Source: JBGPOS01 sp041488155 (lineage in GTDB: Bacteria > Chloroflexota > Dehalococcoidia > Tepidiformales > Tepidiformaceae). From it: DNA of 40,765 nt. Below the pieces are notes generated by a model. It did no database searches. It saw only the letters and a list, made by a program, of their open reading frames with translations, and was not told the DNA's origin. The translations under genes and the position numbers were made by a program. Position 1 is the stretch's first letter. Each line of letters opens with the position of its first letter. Positions 31,758-39,600 of the stretch are shown here, piece by piece. The stretch spans positions 1 to 40,765 of the forward strand of contig JBGPOS010000034.1 of the NCBI GenBank assembly GCA_041488155.1. The letters run 5' to 3'.

Positions 31758-32389
31758 GCGATCCGGGAGTGTTCGGAGGCTTCCCCGGGGTGGCCCGAGC
31801 GACGGCGGTGCCGAACGTCTTCTTTGCAAGCGTGTTGCCGCGAATGCGTTCGGTGGAGGCGCTGTTGGCGTTCCTCTGGGTATCGCGCTGCGTGCAGGAG
31901 CAGAAGGGTGGGGCCCGGTTCGTGAGCGCTGGAGAGCTGCGGGCGACGCCCGGTGTGGCGGAATCGTTCACGACGATGGGGGGCGGCTGCGATCGCCTGG
32001 AGGCGGGGTTGCTGGAGTGCGTCGAGCTTGGGGCGCTGCTTGGGCTGCGGCTGGCCGGACGCCGTGGGGAAGAGGCAGTCTTCTTCGTGAACAATCCGGG
32101 ATCGCGGCGAGCGGTGGCGCGGGTGCGGGCCGGGGACCTCGTACTGCGGCCGGAGACGGCGGCGGTGCCGATCACGTTCGAGGATCGGCCGAGCGTTTTC
32201 CGGCTCTACGAGGAGAACATCGGGACGATTACGCCGATGGTGGGTGAGCGGCTGTTGGCGGCAGCGGAAGCATACCCGGCGGAATGGCTGGAACAGGCGT
32301 TCCGCGAGGCAGCGGAGATGAACATCCGCAACTGGCGGTACGTGGAACGCATCCTGCAACGGTGGTCCGAGGAGGGCCGCGGAGGGTGA
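31754..32389 (+). CDS. DnaD-domain protein, probable helicase-loading partner
   Basis: A 211-residue protein starting with GTG that overlaps the dnaB stop (GTGA). The last 65 residues match the DnaD/DnaB_2 (Gram-positive primosome) C-terminal domain pattern: YEENIG (152-157), a helix ending EWLEQAFREAAEMN, then NIRNWRYVERILQRW. The N-terminal half (about 1-140) is a possible winged-helix-like region. In Bacillus the related DnaD and DnaB proteins work with DnaI to load the helicase. Its position between dnaB and a loader ATPase, with 4-bp overlaps on both sides, supports the same role. Assignment of the domain is by motif, not by search. Confidence 0.85.
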   Translation: MSDPGVFGGFPGVARATAVPNVFFASVLPRMRSVEALLAFLWVSRCVQEQKGGARFVSAGELRATPGVAESFTTMGGGCDRLEAGLLECVELGALLGLRLAGRRGEEAVFFVNNPGSRRAVARVRAGDLVLRPETAAVPITFEDRPSVFRLYEENIGTITPMVGERLLAAAEAYPAEWLEQAFREAAEMNIRNWRYVERILQRWSEEGRGG

Positions 32390-33780
32390 AACGGCTGGAC
32401 GAGATCCTGTCCAAACGCGCGAACAGCGATTCCCTGGAGGCAGCTTCGGTCGCAACGCCGGTCATCCCTGAGGGAGTAGGGGGGCCTATCTGCAAGATCT
32501 GCGGCGGGGCTGGCTTTGTGCGCCGGGAGCGGCCCGTGGATCACCCGCGCTTTGGCAAGGCTGAGGCGTGCGATTGCGTGCTCGACGAGGCCGAGGACGT
32601 GCGCCGGTCGCGGTTGGAGCGGATCAGCAACATCGGCGCACTGGCGCGCTTCACCTTCGCGTCTCTGGACGTGGGCGGCCGCGACGGCGGAAACAAGGCG
32701 TTCGAGGTCGCATGCGGAATCGCGAAGAAGTTCGCCGCTGAGCCCGGTGGGTGGCTGGTGCTGAGTGGGGCGAGCGGGAGCGGGAAGACGCACCTCGCTG
32801 CGGCCATCGCGAACGAGCGGATCGCGCAGGGTGGGGCGGTGCTCTACATGGATGTGCCGGACCTGCTCGACCATCTCCGGGCGAGCTACGACGCGGGGGC
32901 GGAGGAGCTCGGATACGAGCAGCTGATCGAGCAGGTGAAGACGACTCCGCTGCTGGTGCTGGACGACATCGACGCCGCGCCCGGGACGCCGTGGGCGAAG
33001 GAGAAGCTGTTCCAGGTGGTGAACCACCGCTACAACGCCACTCTCCCGACGGTGTTCACCTGTTCGAAGCGGGCGGAGGCCATCGACGAACGGCTGGGGA
33101 CTCGGCTGTTGGACGCAAAACTGTCGCGGGTCCTGGTGTTGGACCAACCGGCGGCGGCCGGCTACGAGCAGGTCGGGGGGATGACGAGGGAGCGGCTGGA
33201 GAATATGAAGTTCGGAAACTTCATCACGGAGCCGGCCGGCGTGTCGCGAGAACAGGCGACGTCGCTCGCTAGCGCCAAACGTTCGGCGCAGGAGTACAGC
33301 GAACGACCGAGCGGGTGGTTCATCCTCGAAGGGACCAACGGGTGCGGCAAGACACATCTTGCCGCTGCCATCGCCCTGGTAGCGGCGCGCGACGGCAAGT
33401 CGGTGTTCTTCGCGGTTGTGCCCGACCTGCTGGACTACCTGCGGGCTTCGTTCGCGCCGGACAAGGAAGTGGCCTACGACGAACTGTTCGAGCGGGTACG
33501 GACGGCCGATCTGCTGGTCCTGGACGACCTCGGGGCCCAGGTTTCGTCGCCGTGGGCGATGGAGAAGCTGTACCAGATCGTGAATTATCGGACCGTCGGC
33601 GGACTTCCCACTGTCGTGACGGTCGATCAAGACCTCGAAAACCTGCCTACCGATGCCTATCGCAGGATTGTTGCCCGCATCTCCGACCCCGGGGGCAGTA
33701 AGCGCGTCCACATCCTGGCGCCGCACTTCGGGACAAAGGGGGCATTCGACAGGAGGCAGAGGCCGCCCCGGTCGCAGTAG
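32386..33780 (+). CDS. Helicase loader-like ATPase with two tandem DnaC/IstB AAA+ modules
   Basis: A 464-residue protein starting at GTG 32386, which overlaps the DnaD-domain stop (GTGA). The N terminus has a zinc-ribbon-like set: Cys36-X2-Cys39 and Cys62-X-Cys64. Then come two AAA+ modules. The first has Walker A GASGSGKT (128-135) and Walker B LLVLDD (189-194). The second has GTNGCGKT (316-323) and LLVLDD (376-381). The halves also share PDLLDxLRASxxx, (S/T)PWAxEKL(F/Y)Q(V/I)VNxR and LPTVxT segments, so they arose by internal duplication. DnaC and DnaI, the family models, have one module. Function as helicase loader is inferred from the family and from the dnaB-DnaD neighbours. Confidence 0.9.
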   Translation: MKRLDEILSKRANSDSLEAASVATPVIPEGVGGPICKICGGAGFVRRERPVDHPRFGKAEACDCVLDEAEDVRRSRLERISNIGALARFTFASLDVGGRDGGNKAFEVACGIAKKFAAEPGGWLVLSGASGSGKTHLAAAIANERIAQGGAVLYMDVPDLLDHLRASYDAGAEELGYEQLIEQVKTTPLLVLDDIDAAPGTPWAKEKLFQVVNHRYNATLPTVFTCSKRAEAIDERLGTRLLDAKLSRVLVLDQPAAAGYEQVGGMTRERLENMKFGNFITEPAGVSREQATSLASAKRSAQEYSERPSGWFILEGTNGCGKTHLAAAIALVAARDGKSVFFAVVPDLLDYLRASFAPDKEVAYDELFERVRTADLLVLDDLGAQVSSPWAMEKLYQIVNYRTVGGLPTVVTVDQDLENLPTDAYRRIVARISDPGGSKRVHILAPHFGTKGAFDRRQRPPRSQ

Positions 33781-33832
33781 ACTCTGGGCGACGGCAGTGG
33801 GCCGACTACGACACGAAGGATTGGGGACAGTG

Positions 33833-34309
33833 ATGGACGAACAGGCGAAGAAGACGGCGTTGCGGATGATCCCCTACGGGCTGTTTGTGCTCGGCGTGGG
33901 TGAGGGGCCTGACTCGACCGTTTCGACGGTGAACTGGATGACGCAGGCTTCGTTCACGCCGCCGCTTGTGGCGGTGGGGGTGAAGAACGACTCACGAACG
34001 TTCGAGTTGCTGAAGAGCACGAACAAGTTCGCGGTGAGCGTGCTGGGGACGGGTCAGAAGGACCTAGCGTTTGCGTTTTTCCGGCACGTTGAGCCGGCCG
34101 GCGGCAAATTCGGCGAATACGCGTACGTGACGAAGACGACCGGGGCTCCGGTGATCGCTGCCGCGCCAGCGTGGTTCGAGTGCGAAGTGACAGAGATCCT
34201 GGAGGGCGGCGACCACGCGCTAGTGATGGGGAGAGTGGTGGAGGCGGGGGTCGAGCAGGCGATGGACGTGCTGACGCTGAAGGAGTGCGGCGTCAACTAC
34301 GGGGGGTAG
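33833..34309 (+). CDS. Flavin reductase-like (FMN-binding split barrel) protein
   Basis: A 158-residue flavin reductase family protein. The frame is open earlier, but ATG 33833 follows GGGGACAG and gives MDEQAKKTALRMIPYGLFVL. Family segments are TVNWMTQASFTPPLVAVGVK, RTFELLKSTNKFAVSVLGTG and FECEVTEILEGGDHALVMGR. Such proteins reduce or bind FMN; a possible partner is the LLM monooxygenase 11 kb away, but nothing links them directly. It converges with the Nudix gene, and the two 3' ends overlap by 17 bp. Confidence 0.9.
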   Translation: MDEQAKKTALRMIPYGLFVLGVGEGPDSTVSTVNWMTQASFTPPLVAVGVKNDSRTFELLKSTNKFAVSVLGTGQKDLAFAFFRHVEPAGGKFGEYAYVTKTTGAPVIAAAPAWFECEVTEILEGGDHALVMGRVVEAGVEQAMDVLTLKECGVNYGG

Positions 34310-34847
34310 GGCGCATCGTCTGCGGGAGAGCGAGCCCGCGGGCCAGGAACCAGTCGCGCAGCGCCCATTCGGTGGAGTCGAAGGCGAGTTCTTCCCAGGG
34401 GATTTCGTGAGGGTGGAACCAGCGCACCTCGCTCGTTTCGTGGCCGGCCTCGGCTTCGCTGAGGGCATCGGCTTCGTAGACGATGACGACGACGCCCGGG
34501 CCGGTGCGGGTGTAGACGCCGATGAGACGGAGATTGGCGACTTCGAGGTGGGCTTCTTCGAGGGTCTCGCGGGCGGCGGCCTCTTCGGCGGTCTCGCCGA
34601 CGTCCATGAAGCCGCCGGGGAACACCCAGCTGCCGATGCGCGGCTCGATGGCGCGACGGACGAGGAGTACCTGGCCGTCGTGACGGACCGGGATGGCGCC
34701 CGCGACGGGACGGGGGTTGATGTAGTGGACGAATCCGCAGTCGAGGCAGACCAGGCGGTCGCGGGTGTCGCCTTCGGGGACGGAGGTGGCGAGGCGCTGG
34801 CCGCAGTGCATACAGAACCGGCTGAAAGAATGCGGGTGGCTGGACAT
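34293..34847 (-). CDS. Nudix hydrolase with N-terminal zinc ribbon
   Basis: Pyrophosphohydrolase of 184 residues. An N-terminal zinc ribbon (Cys12, Cys15, Cys34 and Cys37) is followed by the Nudix box at about residues 79-101, GGFMDVGETAEEAAARETLE then EAHL, which keeps the metal-binding RExxEE glutamates; the final Gly of the consensus is His here. The pattern resembles NudC-like or ADP-ribose/NADH pyrophosphatases, but the substrate is not shown. It starts 3 bases after the stop of moaE on the minus strand, so it probably belongs to the same operon. Confidence 0.93.
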   Translation of the reverse strand: MSSHPHSFSRFCMHCGQRLATSVPEGDTRDRLVCLDCGFVHYINPRPVAGAIPVRHDGQVLLVRRAIEPRIGSWVFPGGFMDVGETAEEAAARETLEEAHLEVANLRLIGVYTRTGPGVVVIVYEADALSEAEAGHETSEVRWFHPHEIPWEELAFDSTEWALRDWFLARGLALPQTMRPTPRS

Positions 34848-34850
34848 GGC

Positions 34851-35300
34851 CTAGCGCAAGCTGGCCGGGGTCTGCTGGAGGCCGAGTGACTCGGGGCCTT
34901 CGATCCAGGACTCGCCGTCGCTCCAGACCTCTTTTTTCCACACGGGGACGCGCTTCTTGACTTCGTCGACGAGCCAGTGGGCGGCTTCGAAGGCGGCGAC
35001 GCGATGGCCTGCGCTGACGGCGACGAGGAGGCTGGCCTCGCCGATCTCGAGTCGGCCCGTTCGGTGCAGGATGGCGCAGTCTCCGAGGGAGAAGCGGTCC
35101 CTTGCTTCGGAGGCGATGGTAGCGAGGACCTTTTCAGCCATAGAGGGGTAGGCGTCGTAGACGAGGTGGTTCACGGTCCGGCCGAGGTTGTTGTTGCGGA
35201 CGACGCCGAGGAAGACGACGACCGCTCCTGCTTCGGCGCGGGTGACGGCGGCGACGGCCTCGTCGGGCTTGAGCGGCTGTTCGGTGACTCGAATGAGCAT
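34851..35300 (-). CDS. moaE: Molybdopterin synthase catalytic subunit MoaE
   Basis: Together with MoaD, converts precursor Z (cPMP) to molybdopterin. The 149-residue product has the MoaE pattern: VVFLGVVRNNNLGR, LVYDAYPSMAEKVLATI, ILHRTGRLEIGEASLLVAVS, HRVAAFEAAHWLVDEVKKR and VPVWKKE, with catalytic lysines at 116 and 123 by comparison with E. coli Lys119 and Lys126. It starts 3 bp after moaD and precedes the Nudix gene. It would supply the pterin of the AOR enzyme, among others. Confidence 0.96.
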   Translation of the reverse strand: MLIRVTEQPLKPDEAVAAVTRAEAGAVVVFLGVVRNNNLGRTVNHLVYDAYPSMAEKVLATIASEARDRFSLGDCAILHRTGRLEIGEASLLVAVSAGHRVAAFEAAHWLVDEVKKRVPVWKKEVWSDGESWIEGPESLGLQQTPASLR

Positions 35301-35303
35301 GGG

Positions 35304-35549
35304 TCAGCCTCCTGAGACGGGCGGGATGAGGGCGAGGGTTGCGCCCGGGGGAACCAGGGCATCGTCGCGGGCGTACTCCTCGTTGATGGCGAACATGAGG
35401 CGGGGGAAGAAGGGGCGGAGATGGGGGTAGTCGAGGAGGAGGCGTTCGCAGACGGAATGGACGGTATCGCCGTCGCGGAGATCCATTTCGATGCGGCGGC
35501 GGCCTGCCTTTTCGGCGATGGAGGCGAACAACAAGAGCGTGACGGGCAC
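35304..35549 (-). CDS. moaD: Molybdopterin synthase sulfur carrier subunit MoaD
   Basis: Ubiquitin-fold sulfur carrier of 81 residues, ending in the required Gly-Gly (PPVSGG) that becomes the thiocarboxylate. The open frame extends further upstream, but GTG at 35549 gives MPVTLLLFASIAEKAGRR, the usual start. ATTGTA on the plus strand at 35556-35561 is TACAAT on the coding strand, only six bases from the GTG; if it is a -10 box, the mRNA would be nearly leaderless. No ribosome-binding site is visible. It forms an operon with moaE and Nudix, spaced 3 bp from each other. Confidence 0.94.
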   Translation of the reverse strand: MPVTLLLFASIAEKAGRRRIEMDLRDGDTVHSVCERLLLDYPHLRPFFPRLMFAINEEYARDDALVPPGATLALIPPVSGG

Positions 35550-35601
35550 ACTTCGATTGTAGGACAATGCACGCCGAGTGGGCCGAAGCGACGAGTGAAC
35601 A

Positions 35602-35630
35602 ACGATGAGCGATGAGCAATGAGCACTGAG
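35602..35630 (+). repeat. Heptanucleotide tandem repeat upstream of comF
   Basis: About four units of a 7-bp repeat of the form GATGAGC / AATGAGC, with drift in the last unit. Similar units occur at 35682-35697 and 36424-36465, so comF has the same microsatellite on both sides. No gene is encoded here. Confidence 0.75.
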
Positions 35631-35635
35631 ACGAG

Positions 35636-35675
35636 CCCTCACCCCGGCCCTCTCCCGCTGCGGTGGGAGAGGGAG
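35636..35675 (+). repeat. Palindromic repeat R2, copy 2 (moaD-comF intergenic)
   Basis: CCCTCACCCCGG, then CCCTCTCCC, loop GCTGCGGT, GGGAGAGGG. Its distal arm gives the purine-rich GGGAGAGGGAG stretch that ends 10 bases before the comF ATG and may supply the ribosome-binding site. Nearly identical over its whole length to the copy at 36600-36639. Confidence 0.88.
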
Positions 35676-35681
35676 CAGGTA

Positions 35682-35697
35682 AGCGATGAGCGATGAG
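35682..35697 (+). repeat. Heptamer repeat spanning the comF start codon
   Basis: Two perfect GCGATGA units plus a partial one. The first contains the comF ATG (35686); the second ATG (35693) is in another frame. The same unit occurs in the arrays at 35602-35630 and 36424-36465. Confidence 0.75.
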
Positions 35698-36423
35698 CCG
35701 CGGGGCGGCTGGCTTCGCGAGGCCGGGGTTCGGGCCTGGCGCGCTACGATCGACTTGCTTTATCCGGAGCGGTGTGTGAATTGCGGGCGTTTCGGGAGCG
35801 TGCTGTGCGCGGTGTGCGAGGTTGGGATGGTGGTGGTGGCGGTGGCGAGGTGCCCGAACTGCTGGGGACAGTGGGAAGGGGTGGGGAACTGTCCACGATG
35901 CTTCGGGTGGGACGCGTTGGAGGGGGCGCGGGCGGCACTCGACATGGAGGGGGCGGCGCGACGGGTGGTGCACGGGCTGAAATACCGCGGGATCCGGTCG
36001 TTGGCGATGCGGATGGCGGGGTCGATGGCGGGGTTAGGCGACAGGCTGGAGCTGGACGTGGCGTTCGCTGTGCCGCTGCACCGGTCGCGCGAGCGGCAGC
36101 GAGGGTTCAACCAGGCGGAGCTGCTGCTGGCGCAGCTGGAGCTTCCGCGGGCGGAAGGGCGGCTGCGGAGGGTGCGGAAGACGTCGACGCAGGTGGGGAT
36201 GCGGCTGGGGGAGCGGCGCTCGAACGTGGCGGGGGCTTTCGCCTACGAGGGGCCGCCGCTGCGGGGACTGACGGTGGCCCTGGTGGACGATGTCGTGACG
36301 ACCGGCGCCACGGTGAACGAATGTGCGCGTGTACTGCGGGACCATGGGGCGCGGGCGGTGTGGGCGGTGGCGTATGCGCGGGCGAATTACGACGGGACGA
36401 AGGACGATCGGATCGAGGATTGA
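35686..36423 (+). CDS. comF: ComF family protein
   Basis: ComF proteins join a zinc-binding N terminus to a phosphoribosyltransferase fold and are needed for DNA uptake in several bacteria. The 245-residue product has eight cysteines in C-X2-C pairs (30/33, 41/44, 56/59, 69/72) and the PRPP-binding loop VALVDDVVTTGATV (197-210), with VPLHRSRERQRGFNQAELL typical of the family. The start ATG is built from a heptamer repeat (two units GCGATGA at 35683-35696), so a gain or loss of one unit would change the frame. It is flanked by repeat-rich regions; transcription is probably independent. Confidence 0.93.
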   Translation: MSDEPRGGWLREAGVRAWRATIDLLYPERCVNCGRFGSVLCAVCEVGMVVVAVARCPNCWGQWEGVGNCPRCFGWDALEGARAALDMEGAARRVVHGLKYRGIRSLAMRMAGSMAGLGDRLELDVAFAVPLHRSRERQRGFNQAELLLAQLELPRAEGRLRRVRKTSTQVGMRLGERRSNVAGAFAYEGPPLRGLTVALVDDVVTTGATVNECARVLRDHGARAVWAVAYARANYDGTKDDRIED

Positions 36424-36465
36424 GAGCGAGCAATGAGCAATGAGCATGAGCAATGAGCGATGAGG
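36424..36465 (+). repeat. Heptanucleotide tandem repeat downstream of comF
   Basis: Immediately after the comF stop, GAGCAAT-type 7-bp units are repeated about five times; one unit has lost a base (GAGCAT). No coding role is seen; the array fills the start of the 227-bp gap before the kinase-cyclase stop. Confidence 0.78.
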
Positions 36466-36490
36466 CCTCAGCCCGGCCCTCTCGCGCTGC
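36466..36490 (+). repeat. Truncated R2 repeat (copy 3, degenerate)
   Basis: The 25 bp match the first 25 bp of the R2 repeat at 36601 with two mismatches and then stop abruptly at the junction with a P1-type repeat. It looks like an R2 copy cut by the neighbouring element. Confidence 0.7.
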
Positions 36491-36548
36491 CGAATCCCGG
36501 TAGCCGCGGCCGCCTCGGGCCGCTGGATGGAATCCGGCGCCCCGATGT
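36491..36548 (-). repeat. P1 palindromic repeat, solitary intergenic copy
   Basis: On the minus strand this is the same element as in the 20.7-kb array: CCAGCGGCC, loop, GGCCGCGGC and the flanking GGTAGCC. The outer flanks (CGAATC at the left, CGCCCCGA at the right) are shared with the copy inside the kinase-cyclase gene, so the unit is about 57 bp. A further GCGCCCC/GGGGCGC inverted repeat extends to about 36560. Confidence 0.8.
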
Positions 36549-36599
36549 CACAAGGGGCGCACTCGCTCCTCCACAGACCGGCGCCGACTTGCTAACGCA

Positions 36600-36639
36600 C
36601 CCTCACCCCGGCCCTCTCCCGCTGCGGTGGGAGAGGGAG
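36600..36639 (+). repeat. Palindromic repeat R2, copy 4 (after the kinase-cyclase stop)
   Basis: Near-identical to the copy at 35636-35675, including the loop GCTGCGGT. It lies 12 bp beyond the 3' end of the minus-strand kinase-cyclase gene. The GGGAGAGGG/CCCTCTCCC stem could help to end transcription, but no T-run follows on that strand. Confidence 0.88.
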
Positions 36640-36650
36640 TTTGCGGTGGG

Positions 36651-39600
36651 TTAGCGCGGGAGGAGAACCCGGTAGACGCGGTGGGTGCCGGTTAGACCTT
36701 TGAGGGGGATTTCGCGGGCGTCGTCGAAGGTGAAGGCGCCGCTGGCGGCGAGGAGGTCGTGGAGGAGGGCTGAGACGAGGATCTCGCCGCCGTGGGCCTG
36801 GGCGCCGATGCGGGCGGCGAGGTTGACGTCCTTACCGAAGAAGTCATTGCCTTCCTTCACGGCTTCGCCGGTGTGGAGGCCGATTCGCACGCGAATCGGG
36901 GTAGCCGCGGCCGTCTCTGGCCGCTGCATGGGCTCAGACGCCCCGAATTCGGCCTGGATCGCAATCGCGCACTCCAACGCCCGCCGCGCGCTCGCGAAGG
37001 CCAGCATGAAGCCGTCGCCCATGGACTTCACTTCGAAGCCGCCGTGGGCCTTGAGGTGCTTGCGGATGAGGGTGTTGTGGGCGCGGAGGAGTTCCATCCA
37101 CTTTGCGTCGCCGAGCTTCTCGTTGAGTGGGGTCGAGCCTTCGATGTCGGAGAAGAGGAGGGTGACGGTGCCGTCGGGGGCGGCGTGTGAGCGGAAGTCG
37201 GGGTGCTCGGTGGCGACGGCGGTGGCGACGCGGTCGATGGAGGTGCGGAGGTCGTGGGTGGTGAGGCCCTGGAGTTCGACTTTCCTGGCGATGATGCGGC
37301 TGAGGTAGAGCTTCGCGCCCTGTTGCTGGTAGAGGGCAGCGGCCTGATCGAGCAACCCCGTCGCCTCGGCAGTGTTGCCTCGTCGCAGCGCGACAGACGC
37401 CAGGCCCTCAAGGTTCCGCGCCTGCTCGACGGACAGGCCCCACTTCCTGCTCCATTCCAGGCCGGTGTTGAAGTGAGCCTCCGCCTCATCGACCAGCCCG
37501 AGCCTGAGGGCGAGCGCGCCGCGGATGGCGTCGGCCCCGCGGGTGGCGATCGGGTCCCAACGGATGGGTGCGCAGCGGACCAATTCAGCGTAGGCAGCCC
37601 TTGCCGCGGCCTCGTCAGCGAGCGCTGGCAGCGCTTCGCCCAATTCGGTGAGCGAGAAGAACCGGCCCTGCGAGAAGCGCTGTTCGGTCACGCCGGCCAT
37701 GCCCTGTTTCCACTGGGCGAGTTCGGCCCGAGCCCCATCTTCATCGCCGGCGAGGAGGCGCACACGGGCCCGCCCGGCGTGGAGGTGGGCAACGAAGCTT
37801 GGGAAGCCACCGGCCAGCTCCGGCGCCGGGAGGAGAGCCACTGCTCTTGTCATGTCACCCTCGAGCTCGGCGCGGGCGGACGCCTGCAGGTCCAGGCTGT
37901 AGTTACCCACCATGTCGGCCAGGTCGGCCTGCAGACCTTCGAAAGCCTTCCAGTCCCCTTTCGCCAGCGCGAGGCCCGCGAGGCGCAGCTCGATATTCGA
38001 GCGTGCGAACACTGCGTGGACTCGCCTGGCGACCGCGAGCTGTTCTCGCGCGCTGGCTTCGCCCGGTTCCATGTCCCCGGCAAAGAACGGGATGACGCCG
38101 AGCCATATGATCGACATCGTGGCTTCGATGGGCATGGCGAGGGCAAGAAACTGGTCACAGGCCATCGCAAAGAGTTCGAGCGCGTTGGCGAGGTCCAGGT
38201 TAGCCATGGCAAGAAAGCCCTTTGCCTCCAGCACGGTCGCCTGGATGTCCGGGAACCCGTGTTGGCGAACGATCTCCTCGATACGTTTGAGGTCGGCCTC
38301 ATCGCCAGGAGCGTCAGAACTCCAACGCACGTACAGGAGACGCGCCTCGAGGTGGGGATCCGCCCCGCCGAGCAACTCCAGGCTTTCGTCAATGAGGGCA
38401 AGCCGCCGGGCGGGGGCCGACGGGATCCAGACCGCCTCCGCCGTCGCCCGGGCGAGGGCCAGGTGGTCGCCCCGCTCGCGGAACATCGTGGCGGCGCGCA
38501 TCAGGTTCCGCCAGGCCGCCCGGTTGTTCCCCGCGTTGCGCTGGCACATCCCGAGGGCGACCAGCAACTGGGCCTCGTCCTCACCAAGCCCATCGTCGCT
38601 CGCACTCACCAGGGAGACGGCCCGCTCGTACCAGTTCGCCGCTTCATCCCAGGCCGTCTGGGACTCTGCCTGCTGGGCAGCGAGCTTCCCGTAGCGCACG
38701 GCTTTCGCCGCGAAGCGGGGCGCGAGCATCCCCGCCTCGACGAAGTGCTCGGCGAGTCGCGGGGCTCGCTCGTCGGCCCGCGGCCCCCAGCGCTTCTCCA
38801 GCGCCTCCCCCACCTGGCCGTGCAGCCGTACGCGGCGCGTGGTCGTCAATTCGTCAAGCAGCGTCTCCTGCATCAGTGCGTGGGTGAAGCGGTAGCGCCC
38901 CGGCTGCTCCATCTCCTCGATCACGCGCGCCTCCACCGCCTCTTCGATAAGGCGAAGGACATGGTCTTCGCTCCGCTCGTCGAGGAGCGTGAGGGTGTCG
39001 TAGGTGAACTCGCGCCCTGCCACGGCGCAGACCTGGAGCAGTTCGTTGGCTTCCTCCGAGATGCGGTCCAGCCGCCGGCCGAGCGCCTCGCGCACGCCGT
39101 CGGGCACGGCGATGTCCGAGACGGAGTCGCGCGAGAGCGTCCCCTCCTGGGTCATCAGGTTCACGACCTCGGAGAGGAAGAACGGGTTGCCCTCCGTCTC
39201 TTCGAAGATCTTGTCGACCACCCGTGCCGGCGGGCTGACATTGGCGGCGGCTCGGATGTATCCGTCCACCTCCGCGCGCGAAAGCCCCCGGAGGGGGATG
39301 CGGAGGAAGCCGGCTTCACGGTTGAGGGTCGCCAACGCTTCGGAAAGGGGATGAGCGCGCGAAAGGTCGGTGTCGCGATAGGTGCAGACCACGAGCACCC
39401 GCAAGCGGTTCATCTCTCGCGCCAGGTGCTGGAGCAGGAGCAGGGTCGGCTTGTCCGACCAATGCAGGTCGTCCAGCACGACCAGGAGCGGCGTACGGCT
39501 GGCGATCGCCCTGATCGTCGATGCGTAGGCATCGAACAGACGGAATTGGGCGGCGGCGGGATCGCCGATCGGTTCGGGCGTGCCCACGTTGGGCTGGTCG

